From an uncultured Faecalibacterium sp. (GTDB lineage Bacteria > Bacillota > Clostridia > Oscillospirales > Ruminococcaceae), in assembly GCA_934512105.1 (NCBI GenBank), contig CAKSWQ010000008.1, positions 4,134 through 68,133 on the forward strand: DNA of 64,000 bases. Reading direction: 5' to 3'. The position numbers and the translations under genes are program-made. The notes below the pieces were generated by a model. That model searched no databases. It saw nothing but the letters and a program-made list of their open reading frames with translations, and was not told the origin of the DNA. Below are positions 34,098 to 43,722 of this stretch, piece after piece. Every line of letters begins with the position of its first letter. The stretch's first letter is position 1.

Positions 34098-36053
34098 ATG
34101 AATTACCCTGTGATCCCCCGCACGTTTTTCAGTGGCGACTGCTTCGATGCCTACCGCATTCTGGGTGCGCACCCCTGCACCGACTCAAACGGCGCCGAGG
34201 GCTGGCGTTTTGCCGTGTGGGCACCCGGTGCCACCGCCGTGGAGGTGTGCGGCGGCTTTGACGGCTGGGAGCGCGGCGTGCCCATGGAAAAAGCCGATAC
34301 CGGCGTATGGAGCGCCTTTATCCCCGGCCTTGCGGAGGGGGACCTGTACAAATACCGCGTGCACGGCGCGGACGGCAGCACCGTGATGCGCAGCGACCCC
34401 TACGCCTTTGCCACCGAGCTGCGCCCCGGCACCGCCAGCAAGCTGGCAAAGCTGGATTTCACCTTTGACGATACCGCGTGGATGGAGCGGCGGGACAAAT
34501 GCCGCAACCGCCCGCTGAACATCTACGAGCTGCACGCCGGCAGCTGGAAGCACAAGCCCGGCACCACCCAGCCGGACGGCTCGGACGGGTGGTACAATTA
34601 CGAGGAGCTGGCGCGGGAGCTGATCCCGTGGCTGCTGGAGCATCACTTTACCCATGTGGAGCTGCTGCCGCTGGCAGAGCATCCCTTTGACGGCAGCTGG
34701 GGCTACCAGACCACCGGCTACTTCTCGGTGACCAGCCGCTACGGCACCCCCGCCCAGTTTGCAAGCTTTGTCAACGCCTGCCACCGCATGGGCATCGGCG
34801 TCATCATGGACTTTGTGCCGGTGCACTTTGCCGCCAACGCCGACGCGCTGGCCAAGTTTGACGGCACCCACCTGTACGAGTACGACAGCGACGTGGGCCA
34901 GAGCGAGTGGGGCACCTGCAACTTCAACTACTACCGCCGGGAGGTGTGCAGCTTTTTGAGCAGCGCCGCCGGGCTGTGGATGGACGTGTACCACTGCGAC
35001 GGCATCCGCATGGACGCCATCTCCCGGGCGCTGTACTGGCAGGGCGACCCCAACCGCGGCGTGAATCAGGGCGCGGTGAACTTTTTGCGCAGCCTGAACC
35101 ACGGCCTGAACGAGCGCTGGCCCACCGGCATCTACATGGCGGAGGACTCCACCAACTTCCTCAAGGTGACCGCTCCCACCCGCTACGAGGGCGTGGGCTT
35201 TGACTACAAGTGGGACATGGGCTGGATGCACGACACGCTGGACTACTTTGCCACTCCCTTCGGCGAGCGCCCGGGCTGCTACGGCAAGATTTTGTTCAGC
35301 ATGCACTACTTCTACAACGAGCTGTATCTGCTGGCGCTGAGCCACGATGAGGTAGTGCACGGCAAAAAGACCATCATTGATAAGCTGTGGGGCAGCTACG
35401 CGGAAAAGTGCGCCCAGCTGCGCACCCTGTATTTTTATATGTACACCCATCCCGGCAAAAAGCTGAACTTTATGGGCAACGAGCTGGCGCACTTCCGGGA
35501 GTGGGACGAAAAGCGGGAGCTGGACTGGAACCTGCTGGAATACCCCTTCCACGATGCGTTCCAGAAATACTTTGCCGCCCTGAGCCGCACCTACGCCTCC
35601 GAGCCCGCCCTGTATGACGGCGAGTACAACCCGGACTGCTTTGAGTGGGTGGCAAGCGAAAGCTGCGCCGAGGGCGTGTACGCATGGCTGCGCAAGGGGC
35701 GCGGGCAGAATATGCTCTGCGTCATGAACACGCAGGACCACGCCCACAAAAAGTTCCCCCTGTACCTCAAGTTCCCGTGCAGCGCAGAGCTGGTACTGGA
35801 CACCGAAGCCGGGGCTTGGGGCGGCGTGCACAAGGCACACCGCAAGCAGAACTTCCACACCACCGACGGCGGCGTGTTCGGCCGGGACTACACCCTGACG
35901 CTGGATCTGCCCGCCATGGGCAGCTATCTGCTGCGGCTTACCCCGGAAGCCCCGAACCCGGACGCCGCCCGCCTGAGCGCCAACAAGGCGCTGGCGCAAA
36001 AGCGCAAGGCGGCAAAGGCTGCTAAGGCCGCTGCAGAAGATTCCCAAAAGTAA
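34098..36053 (+). CDS. glgB: 1,4-alpha-glucan branching enzyme GlgB
   Basis: The 651-residue protein has an N-terminal CBM48 domain ([20 protein letters not shown]), a central GH13 domain with [19 protein letters not shown] (nucleophile Asp), YMAEDSTNF (acid/base Glu) and SHDEVVHGK, and the C-terminal all-beta domain. It makes alpha-1,6 branches in glycogen. AGGAGAT lies before the ATG. The last 25 residues are a Lys/Ala-rich tail. Divergent from the GH13 gene across 240 bases. Confidence 0.95.
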   Translation: MNYPVIPRTFFSGDCFDAYRILGAHPCTDSNGAEGWRFAVWAPGATAVEVCGGFDGWERGVPMEKADTGVWSAFIPGLAEGDLYKYRVHGADGSTVMRSDPYAFATELRPGTASKLAKLDFTFDDTAWMERRDKCRNRPLNIYELHAGSWKHKPGTTQPDGSDGWYNYEELARELIPWLLEHHFTHVELLPLAEHPFDGSWGYQTTGYFSVTSRYGTPAQFASFVNACHRMGIGVIMDFVPVHFAANADALAKFDGTHLYEYDSDVGQSEWGTCNFNYYRREVCSFLSSAAGLWMDVYHCDGIRMDAISRALYWQGDPNRGVNQGAVNFLRSLNHGLNERWPTGIYMAEDSTNFLKVTAPTRYEGVGFDYKWDMGWMHDTLDYFATPFGERPGCYGKILFSMHYFYNELYLLALSHDEVVHGKKTIIDKLWGSYAEKCAQLRTLYFYMYTHPGKKLNFMGNELAHFREWDEKRELDWNLLEYPFHDAFQKYFAALSRTYASEPALYDGEYNPDCFEWVASESCAEGVYAWLRKGRGQNMLCVMNTQDHAHKKFPLYLKFPCSAELVLDTEAGAWGGVHKAHRKQNFHTTDGGVFGRDYTLTLDLPAMGSYLLRLTPEAPNPDAARLSANKALAQKRKAAKAAKAAAEDSQK

Positions 36054-36064
36054 TATTTGCGCAA

Positions 36065-36109
36065 AAATGTCCCGTCTGCTTTGAAAGCGGCGGGACATTC
36101 TGCATTTTT
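36065..36109 (+). terminator. Terminator after glgB
   Basis: AATGTCCCG pairs with CGGGACATT, with an inner GCTTTGAAAGC stem, followed by CTGCATTTTTC. Confidence 0.7.
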
Positions 36110-36123
36110 CGCCACTGGGGTGC

Positions 36124-36152
36124 TGGACAGTACCCCGGGGAGTTGTTATACT
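36124..36152 (+). promoter_or_regulatory. Promoter of the large membrane protein gene
   Basis: TGGACA (36124-36129) and TATACT (36147-36152) are separated by 17 bases. Confidence 0.6.
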
Positions 36153-36189
36153 GTACTGTGTGAAACTTTGCAAGGAGGCCTCTTGTTCC

Positions 36190-38109
36190 ATGTCCGATAC
36201 TCTGACCAAGCTGCGCACTTCTGTTGCGGCGAAGTGCGTGCTGGCGCTGGCCGCAGCGGCGGTGCTGCTGGCTGTTTTTGCGCAGGCTGCGCCCGGCAGT
36301 AAGTTCTTTTTTCCGCTGGTGAGCCTGTGGTGCAACCTTGCGCTGTTCGCCTGTGTGCTGCGGGTGCTGCGGGTGGCGAGGGTAAAGTTTGACCTGTTCC
36401 ACAAAGCGGTAATCGTTGGCCTGTGGGCAGCGGCGCTGGTCTACTTTTTCTGGGCGCTGAACCGCCGCAGCTTTGTATATATTTGGGATTACGTCAACTA
36501 TATCAATAAGCAGTACAGCGCCGAAGCCGCCTTTTTGCAAAGCCCGGCGGCGGGCTTCCATTACATCTTCGGCTCTCTTGCCGAGGACTACACCAACTTT
36601 ATCACCCTGTTTCTGGATTTTCCCTTCTGCCTGAGCAGCCACACCGGCGACAGCTTTGCCTTCTGTCAGGTGTTCAGCATCCTGCCCATGCTGCTGGTGC
36701 TGCTGGCGGGACTTACCATCAAGGTGGGGCAGATGCTGCAGGTGAAGAACCGCTTCTGGTACTTTCTCATTGGCTTTTCGTGGTGCATCACCTTCCCCTT
36801 CCTGCGCATGAGCGCCATGCTTGGGCAGCCGGACTGGTTCGGGCTCATCTTTGCCTTCATGCTTGTGCTGCTCACGCTGGATTACCGCTTTGACCGCATA
36901 GAGCCTGCCCGCTATCTTCTCATCTTTGCCGCCACGGCGGGGGTCATCCTTACGCGGCGGTGGTACTTATACTTTGTGGTGGGCTATTGCTTCGCCTATG
37001 TTCTGCTGCTGGTGGTGTCCGGCATCCGGCTGGCAAAAAGCGGTCAACAGTCCCGGGCTGTGCGCCGCATCCTGCGGCTGGCCGGGTTCGGCCTGTGCGC
37101 CGCCGGAGCCATGGTGCTGCTGCTTTTGCCCATGGTGCGCAAGATCCTTGGCTTCGATTACGCCGGGCGCTACTCCTACTACAATTTCGGCGGCATCGCG
37201 CTGGAACTGGCCGCACAGACTTTGCGCATCGGACTGCTGAACTTTATCCTCATCGGGCTGGGGTTGTGGTTTGCGGCAAAGCGCCGCCTGCCCGCCCTGC
37301 CCTGCCTTGCGGGTGCAGAGCTGCTTATCAGCCTTTTGCTGTTCACCCGGATACAGAACACCGGCTCCCACCAGATGCTGCTGTTTTTGCCGGGGTGGCT
37401 GCTGCTGTTCCTCACCGGCGCAGCAGCACTGGCCGAGGGCATCCAGAAGCACCGGAACCTCAAACTTTTCTACTGGATCTTTACGCTGGTATTTGCCGTC
37501 TCGGTGCGCTGCTCTCCGCTGACCGTTGTGGCCCTGCCGGGCTTTGTGGTTGACCACTTCCCCCTCAAAGCGGCGTCGGAGTTCGTCCGGCTGGACAAGC
37601 TGATCTACGACCGCAAGGATCTGCCGCAGATCAAGGCCATTGCCAACTGGATCGACACCCACTGCGCCGAGGGCGAGATCAGCTACATGATCCCCCACGA
37701 TATGCTGTACTGCCCGGATCACTTCAAGAACTGCCAACTGCCCGAAACGCCCATCAACGACAAGCTGGCCTTCGGCTTTTCGGTGCCGGGCACCCACAAC
37801 TTCCCCATGCAGTTCTTTGAAGCGAAGTACGTCCTCACCGCCGCTCCCTTCCCCCAGACCTTTGTGGGCAGCGGCGAACTTTCCCACAAGTGGAACGACC
37901 GCTTCCTTGCGGTGCGGGACGAGTACTTTGCACTGGAAGCCACCTTTGATATGGGCAACGGCACCACCTTTACGATCTGGCGGCGCACCGCCAGCCCCAC
38001 CCGCGCCGAGGTGGAGTACTACCTGAGTGCCTTCAAGGAAGAAGATGCCCAATACCCGGAGATGTTCTCCGAAATTGCAGAAAGCTGGCTGGCCGCCCGT
38101 GGGCTGTAA
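36190..38109 (+). CDS. Polytopic membrane protein, glycosyltransferase-39-like layout
   Basis: The 639-residue protein has about eleven hydrophobic segments in its first 430 residues, then a hydrophilic C-terminal domain of about 180 residues. An early loop has acidic and aromatic residues (WDYVNYINKQY), a pattern reminiscent of GT39/ArnT-type glycosyltransferases that use lipid-linked sugars. I cannot assign a family firmly. AAGGAGG precedes the ATG at 36190. A trigger-factor-like gene follows after 32 bases. Confidence 0.65.
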   Translation: MSDTLTKLRTSVAAKCVLALAAAAVLLAVFAQAAPGSKFFFPLVSLWCNLALFACVLRVLRVARVKFDLFHKAVIVGLWAAALVYFFWALNRRSFVYIWDYVNYINKQYSAEAAFLQSPAAGFHYIFGSLAEDYTNFITLFLDFPFCLSSHTGDSFAFCQVFSILPMLLVLLAGLTIKVGQMLQVKNRFWYFLIGFSWCITFPFLRMSAMLGQPDWFGLIFAFMLVLLTLDYRFDRIEPARYLLIFAATAGVILTRRWYLYFVVGYCFAYVLLLVVSGIRLAKSGQQSRAVRRILRLAGFGLCAAGAMVLLLLPMVRKILGFDYAGRYSYYNFGGIALELAAQTLRIGLLNFILIGLGLWFAAKRRLPALPCLAGAELLISLLLFTRIQNTGSHQMLLFLPGWLLLFLTGAAALAEGIQKHRNLKLFYWIFTLVFAVSVRCSPLTVVALPGFVVDHFPLKAASEFVRLDKLIYDRKDLPQIKAIANWIDTHCAEGEISYMIPHDMLYCPDHFKNCQLPETPINDKLAFGFSVPGTHNFPMQFFEAKYVLTAAPFPQTFVGSGELSHKWNDRFLAVRDEYFALEATFDMGNGTTFTIWRRTASPTRAEVEYYLSAFKEEDAQYPEMFSEIAESWLAARGL

Positions 38110-38141
38110 CGCCGCTTTGCTATAAAAAGGAGTGTTCGACT

Positions 38142-39116
38142 ATGGAACAGACTGCAAACACCATGCCCGCTGCCACCTTGGGGCAGTACAAGGGGCTTGC
38201 TTTCACCCGCCGGGTGCGCCCGGTATCGGAAAAGGCCGTGGAGGCGGATATCGCCAACATGGCGCGTGTCCATGCCCCCTTTGTGCCGACTGACGCTCCC
38301 GCCGCCCGCGGGATGCGTGTCACGCTGGATTTCGAGGGTTTTCTGGAGGGTGCGCCCATCCCGGACAGCCGAATGGAGCAGGTGACCGTGGTGCTGGGCA
38401 CCGGGCAGCTGATGCCCGCCGCAGAAGAAGCGGTGTACGGCCACTGTGCGGGCGAGACTTTCCGCTTCGACTTCACCTATCCTGCCGACTTCCGGGTGCC
38501 GGAGCTTTCCGGCAAGACCGCACAGTTTGAGATCTGCCTGCACACGGTAGAGCGCAAACAGGTGCTCCCGGTGGACGATGCCCTTGCCAAGGCGCTGGGC
38601 TATGACGATCTGGAAGCCCTGCGCAAAAGCCTGCGGGAGAAAAAGCGCGCCTCCCACGAAGCCAACGCCGACCGCATTGCCGGGGCAGCGCTGCTGGATA
38701 TGGCAGGGGCGAACCTGACCGTGGAACTGCCCGCCGAACTGCTGGCGCAGAACGCCGAGTACCAGATGACCCAGCTGCGCCAGCGGCTGCGCAAGAGCCA
38801 GATGACCATGGAACTCTACTGCAAGAGCGCCGGGCTGACCCCGGAGCAGGTGCGGGAGGGCTACCGCAAGGAAGCCGAGCGCCAGCTGCGGGCGGTGCTG
38901 GCAGTGCGCGCCATCGCCGAAGCCGAACAGATCACCGTGACCCAGCAGGAGGTGGACGCCGAGATCGCCCGCCTTTCCAAGCTGCACGACACCCCGGAGG
39001 AGGAGATTCGCAAGGTGCTCAGCCGGGACGCCATCGCCGCTGCCGTGACCAACCAGAAGGTGCAGCGCTTCCTGCTCGACCACGCCGCCCTCACCTCTGT
39101 TGTGGAAAAGGAGTAA
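38142..39116 (+). CDS. Trigger factor-like peptidyl-prolyl isomerase lacking the ribosome-binding domain
   Basis: The 324-residue protein matches trigger factor from its FKBP domain onward. The PPIase part (about residues 57-140) has VTLDFEGFLEGAPI and TFRFDFTYPADF, and the long helical C-domain (about 150-310) matches the chaperone arms. The N-terminal ribosome-docking domain with its GFRxGK signature is missing, so it should not bind ribosomes at the usual site. AAGGAGTG precedes the ATG. It ends four bases before a polyferredoxin gene. It may be a dedicated chaperone. Confidence 0.82.
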   Translation: MEQTANTMPAATLGQYKGLAFTRRVRPVSEKAVEADIANMARVHAPFVPTDAPAARGMRVTLDFEGFLEGAPIPDSRMEQVTVVLGTGQLMPAAEEAVYGHCAGETFRFDFTYPADFRVPELSGKTAQFEICLHTVERKQVLPVDDALAKALGYDDLEALRKSLREKKRASHEANADRIAGAALLDMAGANLTVELPAELLAQNAEYQMTQLRQRLRKSQMTMELYCKSAGLTPEQVREGYRKEAERQLRAVLAVRAIAEAEQITVTQQEVDAEIARLSKLHDTPEEEIRKVLSRDAIAAAVTNQKVQRFLLDHAALTSVVEKE

Positions 39117-39120
39117 GACC

Positions 39121-40407
39121 ATGGGCTTTTTTACCAGAACTGCAATGGATGCCCTGATGAAAACCACCCATCCCGAGATCAACCGCCGCCAATGCTGGAA
39201 CCTGCACCCCCACCGCAAGCCCTGCACCACCTGCAAGGATATCTGCCCCTACGGCGAGGAAATTTTCTCCCGCCCGAACCTTGTCAAGGACTGGGACCCC
39301 TGCACCGACTGCGGGCTGTGCGTTTCCGCCTGCCGCAGCGGCTGCATTTCCCCTTCCCCGGAGCAGGTGCAGCGGGATACCGCCGCTGCCGATACCGACA
39401 GCGATACGATATGGATCGGCTGTGAGAAATCCACCCGCAAGAACACCGTGGTGCGCAGCTGCATCTGCGCCCTTTCGTGGGAGGCGTTGGCGTATCTGGC
39501 GCTGAACAAAAAGATCGTACTGGACCTGACCCCCTGCGGCGGGTGCGAAAACGACCTGTGCGCCGAACAGCTGCGCAAGGAGTTGACCCGCCTTGTGGAC
39601 TTTTTCGGTCAGCCGATGTTCGAGGCGCGGTTCTCACTGGCCTACGAGGAAAAGGAGTACCCCTACCATGTGCAGGAGCTGACCCGCCGTAAGATGCTGG
39701 AACAGGTGAGCCACGGCTCCAAGAGCGGCACCAAAAAGCTGCTGCAAATGTTGCCCGGCCTGCGCAGCGAGGAGGACAGCGGGGTGGACTTCCGTCTGCT
39801 GCTACACCAGCGCACAAAGCAGCTGAAAGCCGCCATGGAAACGCCCCTGCAGTACGGCTACTATATGCCCAAGTTCACCGACAATTGTTTCGGCTGCGGC
39901 CGGTGTGAAAAAGCCTGCCGCGCCAACGCTTTGAAGTTTGAGGAGATGCCGAACGGCCAGACCCGCATGGTGCTTACCCCGTGGAAGTGCAGCGAGTGCG
40001 GCGTATGCATGAACGTATGCTCCAACAAGGGCTTTGACGGCATGAAGCTGTACCAGCTGACCACCCTTGGCCCCGTGGTGCTGCACAAGTGCACCAAGAC
40101 CCTGTGCAAGCAGTGCGGCAAGCCCATTGCCCCGGACAGCGCCGAGGGGCTGTGCTCGGTGTGCCGCATCAAGGCGCGCACCCAGAAGCGGCAGGAGGAG
40201 GCGCGGCTGCGTGCCGAGCAGCTGAAAGCCGAGCGCGCCGCCAAAGCTGCTGAGGAAGCCGCCAAGGCAGCGGAGACCTCTGCCGAGACCGCCGCCCAGA
40301 CTGCGGAAACCGCCGCTGCTGCCCTGCCTGCTGCCGTCCCCGCCGGGCAGAGCGCTGCCCCGGCAAACGTTGCCGCCCCCGCGCCCGAAGCGCCGCGCTC
40401 CGAGTAA
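39121..40407 (+). CDS. Polyferredoxin-like 4Fe-4S protein with Ala-rich tail
   Basis: The 428-residue cytoplasmic protein has several Cys clusters: CTTCKDICP and CTDCGLCVSACR near the N-terminus, CGGCENDLC in the middle, CFGCGRCEKACR and CSECGVCMNVCS near residues 255-305. A zinc-ribbon-like pair CKQCGK...CSVC follows. The last 85 residues are an Ala/Glu-rich helical tail ending in Ala/Pro repeats. It is likely an electron-transfer protein, but the partner is unknown. AAGGAG precedes the ATG at 39121, four bases after the headless trigger factor gene. Confidence 0.85.
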   Translation: MGFFTRTAMDALMKTTHPEINRRQCWNLHPHRKPCTTCKDICPYGEEIFSRPNLVKDWDPCTDCGLCVSACRSGCISPSPEQVQRDTAAADTDSDTIWIGCEKSTRKNTVVRSCICALSWEALAYLALNKKIVLDLTPCGGCENDLCAEQLRKELTRLVDFFGQPMFEARFSLAYEEKEYPYHVQELTRRKMLEQVSHGSKSGTKKLLQMLPGLRSEEDSGVDFRLLLHQRTKQLKAAMETPLQYGYYMPKFTDNCFGCGRCEKACRANALKFEEMPNGQTRMVLTPWKCSECGVCMNVCSNKGFDGMKLYQLTTLGPVVLHKCTKTLCKQCGKPIAPDSAEGLCSVCRIKARTQKRQEEARLRAEQLKAERAAKAAEEAAKAAETSAETAAQTAETAAAALPAAVPAGQSAAPANVAAPAPEAPRSE

Positions 40408-40412
40408 GAGCG

Positions 40413-40476
40413 GGACGATTTAGAATGCGCTCCGCGTTGCTTTGCGCATATTCAGCGGAAAAAAGATTTTTGATTT
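40413..40476 (+). repeat. Short dispersed repeat, family B copy 2
   Basis: GGACGATTTAGAATGCGCTC, then CGCGTTGCTTTGCGCAT and TTCAGCGGAAAA, matches 23194-23256 and (inverted) 51622-51687. It lies between a stop codon and a terminator hairpin. Confidence 0.7.
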
Positions 40477-40517
40477 GGGGTTCTGAAAAGCCTGCGGGCT
40501 TTTCAGAACCCCTTTTT
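40477..40517 (+). terminator. Terminator after the polyferredoxin gene
   Basis: GGGGTTCTGAAAAGCC with loop TGCG and its perfect complement is followed by TTTTT. A close variant sits at 51586-51621. Confidence 0.9.
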
Positions 40518-40538
40518 CACGGTTGCACGGTTTGTTTA

Positions 40539-40567
40539 TTGACTTTCCCCCGTGGTTCTACTACAAT
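40539..40567 (+). promoter_or_regulatory. Promoter of the AMP-binding ligase leader
   Basis: TTGACT (40539-40544) and TACAAT (40562-40567) are 17 bases apart, giving a start near 40574 and a 140-base leader. Confidence 0.8.
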
Positions 40568-40573
40568 ACTGAA

Positions 40574-40642
40574 TGAGAGGTCTTGCCCTCTCTGATGCAA
40601 CAGCATCCCGGCAGCTTTCCACGATGGCAAGCTGCCTTTTTT
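40574..40642 (+). promoter_or_regulatory. Terminator-containing leader (attenuator or small RNA)
   Basis: Three hairpins follow the promoter: AGAGG/CCTCT, GATGC-AACA-GCATC, and GGCAGCTT/AAGCTGCC followed by six T (40610-40642). The last is an intrinsic terminator 70 bases before the start codon of the AMP-binding gene. The element could be an attenuator, a riboswitch of unknown ligand, or a 70-nt small RNA. I do not recognise a known class. Confidence 0.55.
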
Positions 40643-40714
40643 GTCTGCCGCAGCAACGGACGGCAGAGCTGAAAAGAGAAAAGAAGAAAAAAGAGTGAAG
40701 AAAGGTCTGATCCT

Positions 40715-42442
40715 ATGACGGAAACCACCAAGGAGCCGGTCTACGCCTCCAAGGCAAAGCCATGGCTGAAATATTACGATGAAAAGTACATCCACCAGAC
40801 TGTGCCGGAGTGCTCTGCCTTTGAGCTGATCTGCCGCAACAACGAGCGGCATCTGGGCGACACCGCGCTGGAATATTACGGCCGCAAGTTCAGCTATGCC
40901 GACCTGATCGTGCAGGTAAAAAAGACCGCCGCCGCCTTGCAGGCTCTGGGGGTGAAAAAGGGCGATATCATCACCGTGGTCAGCGTGATGACCCCGGAGA
41001 TCGTTTACGCCTTCTACGCCGCCGACCTGCTGGGCGCTACCCTGAATCTGGTAGATCCCCGGTACAGCACCGAGGGCATCCGGGAATATATCGAGGAGGT
41101 GGAGTCCCGCCTGCTCATCTGCCTGAACGTGGTGTACTCCCGCTGTCATCAGGCCGCAAAACGCACCAGTGTGGAGCGGGTGGTGGTGCTCAGCCCCGCC
41201 GACAGCCTGCCGCTGGCCAAAGCCGTAGGCTACAAGCTGACGAACCCGGATAAGAACCGCTATGCCTCCAACGTGCTGCGCTGGAAGGACTTTATCGCCT
41301 CAGGCAAGGAGCACAGCCCCGCCGCCGCTCCCTACGACCCCCAGCACGTCTGCGTGGTGGTGCACACCGGCGGCACCACCGGCTCGCCCAAGGGCGTTAT
41401 GCTGACCGACTACTGTTTCAACGCCCTTGCACAGGAGTTTGCCGCTCAGAGCCGTCTGTTCCACCGCGGACAGAAGATGCTGAACGTGATGCCGCCCTTC
41501 ATCGCCTACGGTTACAGCTGCGGCATCCACATGCCGCTGGTCATGGGGCTGCATGTCATCATCATCCCCAATCTGGACCCGGATAAGCTGGGCGCACTGG
41601 TGTGGAAGCACAAGCCTGCGCACATGTTCGGCGTGCCCACCCACTACCAGCAGCTGGCCGCCGATCCGCTGCTGAAAAACAAGGACCTTTCCTTCATCCG
41701 CAACTACGCCGCCGGCGGCGATTCCCTCTCGCTGGGCGCAGAGCAGACGGTGAACCAGTTCCTCAAAGCCCACGGGGTGGAGTACCCGCTGGCAAAGGGC
41801 TACGGCATGACCGAGGTTTCCTCGGCGGCCACCATCGCCGCAGGCAGCGTAACAAAACCCGGCAGCGTGGGCATCCCCATGGTCAACACCGTCGTCTCCA
41901 TCTTCGAGCCCGGCACCGAGACCGAGCTGCCCATCGGTCAGCGCGGCGAGATCTGCATCTGCACCCCCACCGCCATGAAGGGCTACTATAACAAGCCCGA
42001 GGAGACCTCCTACCTGCTGCGCCGCCACGCCGACGGCCAGCTGTGGGCGCACACCGGCGATATCGGCTACATGGACGAGGACGGCTTTGTGTATCTGGAC
42101 GCCCGCATCAAGCGCATCATCATCCGGCACGACGGCTTCAAGGTGTTCCCCTCCATGATTGAAAACGTCATCAGTCGCCACCCCGCCGTGCACCAGTGCT
42201 GCGTGGTGGGCTACGCCGATACCGACCACACCCAGGGACGTCTGCCCTTCGTCTTTGTGGTGCTGGACCCTGCCGCCACCGGCAAAAAGCGCCAGATCCT
42301 GCGGGAGCTGCGCCAGCTGTGCCGCGAGGAGCTGCCGGAGTATGTGCAGCCCGCCGCCTCGGCCTATAAGATCATCCCCGAAATGCCCATGACCCCCGTC
42401 GGCAAGGCAGACTACCGTAAACTGGAAGAGGAGCTGGGATAA
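40715..42442 (+). CDS. AMP-binding acyl-CoA synthetase/ligase family protein
   Basis: The 575-residue adenylate-forming enzyme has the P-loop-like VVVHTGGTTGSPKGVML, the core YGMTEVSS, HTGDIGYMDEDGFVYLDAR (Asp motif) and the C-terminal catalytic Lys in PMTPVGKADYRKLE. It activates a carboxylic acid as an acyl-AMP and usually transfers it to CoA. The acid is not known; no acyl carrier protein or polyketide gene is near. Expression appears controlled by the upstream leader terminator. Confidence 0.9.
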   Translation: MTETTKEPVYASKAKPWLKYYDEKYIHQTVPECSAFELICRNNERHLGDTALEYYGRKFSYADLIVQVKKTAAALQALGVKKGDIITVVSVMTPEIVYAFYAADLLGATLNLVDPRYSTEGIREYIEEVESRLLICLNVVYSRCHQAAKRTSVERVVVLSPADSLPLAKAVGYKLTNPDKNRYASNVLRWKDFIASGKEHSPAAAPYDPQHVCVVVHTGGTTGSPKGVMLTDYCFNALAQEFAAQSRLFHRGQKMLNVMPPFIAYGYSCGIHMPLVMGLHVIIIPNLDPDKLGALVWKHKPAHMFGVPTHYQQLAADPLLKNKDLSFIRNYAAGGDSLSLGAEQTVNQFLKAHGVEYPLAKGYGMTEVSSAATIAAGSVTKPGSVGIPMVNTVVSIFEPGTETELPIGQRGEICICTPTAMKGYYNKPEETSYLLRRHADGQLWAHTGDIGYMDEDGFVYLDARIKRIIIRHDGFKVFPSMIENVISRHPAVHQCCVVGYADTDHTQGRLPFVFVVLDPAATGKKRQILRELRQLCREELPEYVQPAASAYKIIPEMPMTPVGKADYRKLEEELG

Positions 42443-42452
42443 ACCGGAAGGA

Positions 42453-42606
42453 AACTCCCCCAGTCGCCTACGGCGACAGCCCCCTCTGAGATGGGGCCCT
42501 TGGCATGGCGGGAAAGTTCCCCGCTAAAGTGCAAAGCTTCCGGGCGCGCCGGAGGCTCCCTCCCAGAGGGAGCTGGCAAAGCCGTCAGGCTTTGCCTGAG
42601 GGAGTT
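42453..42606. repeat. Palindromic intergenic repeat, family A copy 2
   Basis: The ends AACTCCCCCAGTCG and CTGAGGGAGTT are inverted; inside are CCTCTGAGATGGGG and GCTCCCTCCCAGAGGGAGC. It is closely similar to 47184-47341, sharing GGGCCCTTGGCATGGCGG. Confidence 0.75.
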
Positions 42607-42635
42607 CCCTGCCCTTGAGAAAGAAGGAATCATCC

Positions 42636-43670
42636 ATGAATCATCCCCGTTTTGCCGCATGGCTGTGCAGCGCCGCTGCACTGGTGCTGCTGGCCGTGCC
42701 CGCCTTTGCACAGCAGCCCGATGCCCTGCCGCCGGAGGATGCCCCCGCCGCGCAGGTACAGACCGCCGAAGAAGCCGCCCCGGATGCCGAAACGCCCGCC
42801 GAGGATACCCCCGCCGCCGACACCCAGCGCACCTATGTGGCACTGGGTGACAGCATCGTTTCCGGCGTGGGGCTGCCGGATTTCAAGTACACCGATGCCG
42901 CCATCGGCATGGACGTGGCCGCAAACTTTGAGGGTTACCCGGAGCAGTGCTATGTATCGCTGGTGGGCAAGGGCCTTGGGCTGGACCGTCAGCACGCCAT
43001 CGACCTTGGTCTGCCCGGGCTGACCACCGGCGACCTTGTGGATATCCTGCACACCGGCGCAATGCCCAAAATGAACCAGCTGGCGGGCACCTACTACGTC
43101 TACCCCCAGATGCTGGACTATATCCGGCGCGCGGATATCATCAGCGTGCAGATCGGCTCCAACGATGCGCTGGTGCCCGCCCTTGTGGCACTGGGCAACG
43201 CCACCAACTGGAAGAGCGAGCAGCTGGTAGCCACCATGGTCAGCGGTGTGCTGCGCACGCCCAGCTTTGAGAACCTGCAGCGGCTGAACAGCGACCTTTC
43301 CCGCCTGCGGCTGACAAAGGAAGAGAAGCAGGCCACCAGCCAGCTGCTGCTGGGCGGCGGCACCGATGCCATCTGCGAGCAGGCGTATCAGGACGCCGCC
43401 GTCAATATGCCGCAGGTGGTGGCCCAGCTGCGGGCGCTGAACCCGGACGCGCAGATTATCCTTGTGGGCTACACCAACCCCGTGCCCCTGCTGCCGGAGT
43501 GGACGCAGCTGTTCCGGCGGCTGAACGCCCTTGCCAAAGACCTTGCCGCCCAGAACGAGAACGTGACCTATGTGCCCATTCCCTTCACCCTGACCGCCAC
43601 CGACGCCCACCCCACCGTGAGCGGGCATAAGTACATTGCCAACCGCATCCTGCGGGCGATCAAAAAATAA
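42636..43670 (+). CDS. Secreted SGNH/GDSL-type hydrolase
   Basis: The 344-residue protein has a signal peptide (residues 1-24, AFA end), an acidic Ala/Glu/Pro linker to about residue 62, then an SGNH hydrolase domain. Visible catalytic blocks are VALGDSIVSG (Ser nucleophile), QIGSNDALV (Asn) and DAHPTVSGH (Asp-x-x-His). It would deacylate lipids, glycans or esters outside the cell. The start at 42636 is preceded by GAAGGAAT. Monocistronic. Confidence 0.87.
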   Translation: MNHPRFAAWLCSAAALVLLAVPAFAQQPDALPPEDAPAAQVQTAEEAAPDAETPAEDTPAADTQRTYVALGDSIVSGVGLPDFKYTDAAIGMDVAANFEGYPEQCYVSLVGKGLGLDRQHAIDLGLPGLTTGDLVDILHTGAMPKMNQLAGTYYVYPQMLDYIRRADIISVQIGSNDALVPALVALGNATNWKSEQLVATMVSGVLRTPSFENLQRLNSDLSRLRLTKEEKQATSQLLLGGGTDAICEQAYQDAAVNMPQVVAQLRALNPDAQIILVGYTNPVPLLPEWTQLFRRLNALAKDLAAQNENVTYVPIPFTLTATDAHPTVSGHKYIANRILRAIKK

Positions 43671-43682
43671 ACGCAACGCAAA

Positions 43683-43714
43683 AAAACCGGGCAGCCCGCG
43701 GGCTGTCCGGTTTT
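43683..43714. terminator. Bidirectional terminator between SGNH hydrolase and CydC-like gene
   Basis: AAAACCGGGCAGCCCG pairs with CGGGCTGTCCGGTTTT between convergent genes. Confidence 0.88.
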
Positions 43715-43722
43715 GCATTTGT

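Noticed and set aside
34185..36404. A 739-residue minus-strand frame opposite glgB
   Set aside because: Shadow of glgB; Val/Gly/His-rich with no domain.
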